NCBI GenBank assembly: GCA_030770535.1
Contig: JASVEC010000007.1
Location: 620,001-684,000 of the forward strand
Reading direction: 5' to 3'
DNA from: Batkoa obscura
Lineage: Eukaryota > Entomophthoromycota > Entomophthoromycetes > Entomophthorales > Batkoaceae
Length of the DNA stretch: 64,000 nt
Numbering within the stretch: position 1 is the first letter of the stretch; each line of letters begins with the position of its first letter. Both the position numbers and the translations under genes were made by a program. Under the pieces are notes generated by a model. That model was not told the origin of the DNA and searched no databases. It worked only from the letters and a program-made list of their open reading frames with translations. Shown here piece after piece: positions 59,810-64,000 of this stretch.

Positions 59810-59913
59810 TATGGGGCTGTTTTTTGTGTTTAAAAATTTTACTAACAGTTTTTCCGCTCAAATAGCACTTAAAAGATGGCAAAAGTGATGAAGTTAAAAA
59901 AAACATTCCCATA
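59810..59913 (-). mobile_element. MITE family A, copy 12
   Basis: TA-flanked: TGGGGCTGTTTTTTGTGTTTAA at left, AAAAAAACATTCCCA at right, core CCGCTCAAATAGCACTTAAAAGATGG. The minus-strand ATG frame is open across the element. Confidence 0.85.
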
Positions 59914-60441
59914 TGTTTTATTACTTTAAATTTTAACTTTTGAGTAAAAAATGGAACTTTAAAAAAGCTATAGTTCAAAAATGAAATCTGACATTATGAC
60001 CATTGTATACACCATCTTGTAATTTTATAGCTATTTGAAATTTTTTCATTTGTTTATAATAACTATTATTAACTGGTATTATTCCATTTGTTTATTAAAT
60101 TTGTTTTATCTTTTACATACAAGTTTTAAAAGTTCCATATCTATTTTTATAAAATGGAATTAATCTGCAAGAATAAGAGGTTTTTAAGAACTTTAGTTAA
60201 AATTGAATGGATTTTTTATAACATTTTGTTTTATATTACTAACTTTTTATAGAATGAAATCGATTAAAATTCTTAAATCTTTAAAAATAGACCCATAGAA
60301 TACTTTGTGACTTAAATTGATATAGTAATAGGGCAATTAAACTGTTTTATGAAGGGTGCTATAACCTCAAATTATTAAACAATATGATCAGTATCTGAAA
60401 CAAGTAAAATAAACAATAGTATTAATATTTTATTAAAAGTA
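59914..60441. other. 3' flank of the GH17 gene
   Basis: About 530 bp, AT-rich, with no further feature recognised. Confidence 0.45.
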
Positions 60442-61773
60442 TTAACAAGTTGTTGGGGTAAAAGATTTACACTTCAATTTGGAATCAGCACCGAAGATAC
60501 CAAAATGTTTTTCACAACTTTCTCCACCCTTCCATGGAGCGTCATAAGCTTCCATAATATAGTAAGGGTATTGATGTTTCTTAGCTTGGCATTGGAATTG
60601 GGTCAAGAATTCGCATTGATTTTCAACATTGGCGGGACCAAAGGTAACAGCACCTGTACCGTCGGTAGCCCATCCAGATTCAGAAATACGAATTTCTTTT
60701 GAAATTGAGTACTTCTTTTTCATTACATCAAGTTCGGTGAAAAGTCCATTAACAGCGGTAGAAATGGAACCATCCCCATATTTGGCGGTAAAGAAGGGAT
60801 AGATATTAGCATATATAATATCGGAGCAATTAATTAATTCAGTATCCCAAGATTTATAGACATCAACGGTGGAAACTGGCAATCCAGAGATACCAGAGGA
60901 AGTTAATTGAGCACGGGCTGAATTAACATATTTACACACGGAAGCACAAGATTGTCCATGGAAAACTTCTTCATTACCGACAGTAACTCCGACGACAATA
61001 GAGCGATAAGAAGCATTTTGAAGTACCTTAACAATTGTATTGATTTCATTTTGATATCTAGCTTCTCCTTCACGGGTCCAAACACCTAATAATACCTTGA
61101 TATCTAAGTTGTTCTTTACAATGGCTTTTAAGACGTTTTCAACTTGGTTGCAATCGGCTCCATAGAGACGAATGTTATTGGTATATCCAGCTACAGCTTT
61201 AAGTTGAGCTTCAATTTGTTCAAGATTAAGACAACTCCCGGTTGTGTATGGGGAATAAGTAATACCATTGAAGGTATTGGATCCTGGTGATGAAGTTGGG
61301 TAGGATGATGGTACAGTAGTTGTAGTAGTGGTTGAGATACTGGTAGTGGTTGAGATACTGGTAGTAGCATAGGTTTGGCTAGAAGTGGCGGTAGTTACTG
61401 GAGTGGAAGAGGTAACTACATAAGTTTGGCTAGAAGTGGCAGTAGTAGCTGGAGTAGAAGAAGTGACTACGTAAGTTTGACTAGAAGTGACAGTAGTAAC
61501 TGGGGTAGAAGAGGTGACTACATAAGTTTGAGATGTGGAGGTGGTGGCTGAAGTGATTGGGGTGGTAACTTCATAAGTGTTTGAAGTAGTTACAGCTGGT
61601 GTAGTGATTGAGTAACTAGAAGTAACTGGAGTAGTTACTTCATAAGTGTTTGTAGTAGATGAAGTTGAAATAGAGGTAACTGGGTATTTTGGATGACATT
61701 TCTTTTTAGCATCAACGGAGGTTGATAAGATTAATGTACAAATGATGGCGGCAATGCGATTATAAGTGGACAT
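60442..61773 (-). CDS. Secreted GH17 beta-1,3-glucanase with Ser/Thr-rich stalk
   Basis: Single exon, 443 aa. The signal peptide is at 1 to about 22 (IAAIICTLILSTSVDA). A Ser/Thr/Val-rich region (about 30-165), presumably heavily O-mannosylated, includes three tandem 17-residue repeats. The glycoside hydrolase family 17 domain (about 170-440) starts FNGITYSPYTTGSCLNLEQI. The acid/base Glu is in VTVGNEEVF (about E268) and the nucleophile in ISESGWATDG (about E365). The closing motif YYIMEAYDAPWKGGESCEKH is present. There is no GPI signal at the C-terminus, so it is probably wall-bound or free. This layout resembles Scw/Bgl2/EglC-type enzymes that remodel the fungal wall. A TATA box precedes it. 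Confidence 0.95.
   Translation of the reverse strand: MSTYNRIAAIICTLILSTSVDAKKKCHPKYPVTSISTSSTTNTYEVTTPVTSSYSITTPAVTTSNTYEVTTPITSATTSTSQTYVVTSSTPVTTVTSSQTYVVTSSTPATTATSSQTYVVTSSTPVTTATSSQTYATTSISTTTSISTTTTTTVPSSYPTSSPGSNTFNGITYSPYTTGSCLNLEQIEAQLKAVAGYTNNIRLYGADCNQVENVLKAIVKNNLDIKVLLGVWTREGEARYQNEINTIVKVLQNASYRSIVVGVTVGNEEVFHGQSCASVCKYVNSARAQLTSSGISGLPVSTVDVYKSWDTELINCSDIIYANIYPFFTAKYGDGSISTAVNGLFTELDVMKKKYSISKEIRISESGWATDGTGAVTFGPANVENQCEFLTQFQCQAKKHQYPYYIMEAYDAPWKGGESCEKHFGIFGADSKLKCKSFTPTTC
61378..61530 (-). repeat. Three tandem 51-bp coding repeats in the GH17 stalk
   Basis: Units 61378-61428, 61429-61479 and 61480-61530. Each encodes the 17-residue SQTYVV-TSSTP(V/A)TT(V/A)TS. A partial fourth (SQTYATTS) follows at the C-terminal side. 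Copy number may vary between strains. Confidence 0.85.
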
Positions 61774-62651
61774 ATTAATATTATATTAAATGGTAATAAT
61801 AAAAATAATTTTGATATTAGATTAGTATTAAAGTAAGATTACCAAGAGGATAAAAGCCACCTTGAAATACCTTTTTATAGTTCCCAGTTCAGTTAATCAT
61901 ATTATTACTTCATTACCAGATTTTTAAGATACAATTAAGTAATTTACTTCAATAAATTAAGTGGAGTTCCAAAAGTAAATTTTAAGCCAATCAAATTTAT
62001 TAAAATTTTACCCTTTCATGTTTTTGGAAGTAATTTTATGGGGTCTATTATTAAATGGATTTCTTCTATATTAAGCGTGTTTCTAGAAACATTCATAATT
62101 TATGGTAAATCGTAATTAAAATTATAGTATAAACAAAATGATTTTATTAAAACATAGTTTAATATAACTGTTATTAATGCTAAAAATAAAATAGAATAAA
62201 ATGAAATACTATATGATATATTATGATTATTTAATTAGTTGTTGATTAACGTAAATATTGATTTAACAAACATGTTTTTATTACAAATCAATTTTATGAA
62301 TTTAATTATTTGCGATAAATCAAGATCAAAACTATAATTATCAAATATTAAAATTTATTAAAATTAAATTCAAGCTAAAAATTTAATACAAAAATAGAAT
62401 AAAATAAAAATAAACTTAAAATTCTCATCTATCAGAACTTTGTTTCAATAGATGGGCCCCCATAATTCAGACAACGCACCTCAAAGAACCAACACTTCCC
62501 AACTCAAACAATAGTAACGTAATAGAATATTTTTATAAATCAGATCAAGAATCACAAAAAGAAGCGAAAGAATTAATTAAACAGTAACAACAAATTTAAG
62601 CAACCCAATTTCTAATAACCACCACCTTATTTTCTTAAAATACTATCACTA
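61774..62651. other. Intergenic region (GH17 promoter / folliculin 3' side)
   Basis: About 880 bp. It holds the GH17 TATA box. The rest is AT-rich without recognised features. Confidence 0.5.
61871..61879 (-). promoter_or_regulatory. TATA box of the GH17 gene
   Basis: TATAAAAAG on the minus strand, about 100 bp upstream of the ATG. It sits in locally GC-richer sequence (CTGGGAAC before it), so it is a stronger candidate than most TATA-like words here. Confidence 0.5.
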
Positions 62652-64000
62652 TTATCTATAACTTGTAGGTCGAGGCTTAAACGCAGTAGCAAAAAATCTT
62701 AAAATTGGAAGGTCATATTGATTAACTTTAAGAAGCTTAAGAAAGTCTGATAAGTTAGCTTCTGGGTCAACCTCTTTGCCTTTTTCTCGAAATAATTGCA
62801 TGTACTGTCCAAACATCCTCCCTTTACATGACCATGTTTCTTTTAATGCTATCAATTTTAATCTTACTTCTTGAGAGGTAAGTCGAAGTGGTGACATTTG
62901 CTGTCCTCCAGTTAAAAATGAAATCGTATTTTTAGCTAATGGGAAAGGTAAAGATGTATAATCGAAAACAGATGGTGGGTCTTTAGGTGATAATGCATAT
63001 TTATCATCACATTGTTGAGCAATTGATAAAATTTCACTTACAAACCCGGAAAATAAAGAGCCTTGATCATTTGGCTCATTTATTCCATAATACGTGGAAG
63101 CAATGATATCAAAATTAGTAAGGCTTAATAGACTTTCTTTAGATCCATAATTTGGAATATCTATTTCTAATAAAATCAATCCATTAAGATCAATATCATC
63201 GGGAATCGCAACACCCCTTTGTATCCCAAGAATATTGCTTACCCATATATGCTGATATGTGCTCTCATAAAGGGACTTCCTTATACATAATAATGGCAAA
63301 ATATCCTAAAAAACATTAATATTAAATAAACACTTCATTAAAAAAACGTACTTGCAAAACATTGATTATATCCTTAACTATTCCTCTTGAAGATGATCTA
63401 ATAACAACTTGATTTCCGATTGCTAAATTGAACATCAATTTTCCAAACTGGACACGTCCTAAAGCGTGGTATAATTGTCCTAAATGAGATATCCTTGGAT
63501 GTGTTGAAACTGAACTTGAAGATATTGTACTTCCTGGCGAAGAAGCTTGAGTTTCTGATCTATCTTTAAATCCACTAGAAATTGGAAGAGCATCAACAAG
63601 AACCTAAATTAATTATGTAAATAAAAGTTATAAATTGAACTGTTAGCTAAACCATAATAAGCTTACAGTTGTAGGCTCTACCCACTTTTGCCAAGGTGTC
63701 TGCTTGGATTCGTTCAGTCGCTTTGCCCCTGCACTTAAAATAAGAGAAAATGATACATGTAATGTAGCAGTTAAATACTATAATATTATTATAAATCAGC
63801 CAACAATACATTTGAAAAATATTTAATAAGACTTACTGGCAATGCTAAAAGTTCCTCAAGGGTTCTCATCGATTTTTGAGTAGATGAACGTCTCCTTAAA
63901 AAGTTATCTGCATTTATATTAATAAGTAATCTTGTTTCTTAGAGTTGGTTTTCCTTACCAGATGTGCCTGAAGGATGCGGTTCTTGCGTTAAAGACCGAT
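62652..64000 (-). CDS. Folliculin / Lst7-like protein, 5' end outside the window
   Basis: Clear exons 62652-63305 and 63352-63603 encode the C-terminal about 300 aa. Two more likely exons lie near 63667-63738 and 63838-63910, and the gene runs off the window. Folliculin is a DENN-type protein that, with an FNIP/Lst4 partner, regulates Rag GTPases and TORC1 at the vacuole or lysosome. LYHALGRVQFGKLMFNLAIG, NQVVIRSSSRGIVKDIINVL and LPLLCIRKSLYESTYQ resemble the longin-DENN linker and uDENN/cDENN strands. The C-terminus (LKETWSCKGRMFGQYMQLFR ... LSDFLKLLKVNQYDLPILRFFA) aligns with the folliculin C-terminal block. The two downstream exons splice in phase; the phase between the two upstream ones was not resolved. 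Confidence 0.7.

Overview
This window looks like nuclear DNA of an AT-rich fungus (about three quarters A+T by eye). Genes are separated by 0.2-3.7 kb of AT-rich spacer. Most are cut by many short introns (about 40-60 nt, GTAAGT-type donors, TAG/AAG/CAG acceptors), and reading frames stay consistent across the splice junctions I worked out. A condensin II subunit (CAP-D3), which Dikarya are generally reported to lack, together with the intron density suggests an early-diverging 'zygomycete'-type fungus. A Conidiobolus-like lineage is a guess, not a demonstration. No virus-like or LTR element was recognised.

Layout. 1-2.1 kb: repeats, a GC-rich structured patch and a broken coding relic. 2.8-4.0 kb (-): EB1 microtubule plus-end protein. 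4.4-6.3 kb (-): seipin. 7.9-11.2 kb (+): Sec7-PH Arf-GEF. 11.2-13.6 kb: spacer with small transposons. 13.6-16.0 kb (+): cytosolic methionyl-tRNA synthetase. 16.5-20.4 kb (-): NST1-like protein. 22.5-23.9 kb (+): Asc1/RACK1, whose last intron holds a U24/snR24-like box C/D snoRNA. 24.2-24.8 kb (-): secreted Reeler-domain protein. 26.7-28.3 kb (+): broken Zn2Cys6 transcription factor. 29.5-31.6 kb (+): PPR-like mitochondrial protein. 31.7-32.9 kb (-): Rrp7. 33.9-35.9 kb (+): Flc/TRP-like membrane protein. 36.2-37.1 kb (+): riboflavin kinase. 37.2-37.7 kb (-): secreted inhibitor-I9 protein. 38.1-43.1 kb (-): CAP-D3. 43.8-45.1 kb (-): ceramide synthase. 48.7-50.0 kb (-): Arb1 (Argonaute-binding) homologue. 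50.4-52.8 kb (+): three tandem secreted glycine-zipper paralogues. 54.2-54.7 kb (+): coiled-coil protein. 55.7-60 kb: transposon-rich. 60.4-61.8 kb (-): GH17 beta-1,3-glucanase. 62.7-64 kb (-): folliculin/Lst7, running off the end.

The single-copy genes are mostly unrelated housekeeping functions (translation, ribosome biogenesis, lipid droplets and sphingolipids, trafficking, chromosome structure). Several secreted or wall proteins lie among them. The accessory layer has three parts. First, a family of about 105-bp TA-flanked MITEs (twelve copies seen), several of which keep an ATG-started reading frame across the whole element. Second, a foldback element with inverted repeats of about 170 bp. 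Third, older diverged repeats. The most novel-looking locus is the tandem secreted glycine-zipper family at 50.4-52.8 kb.
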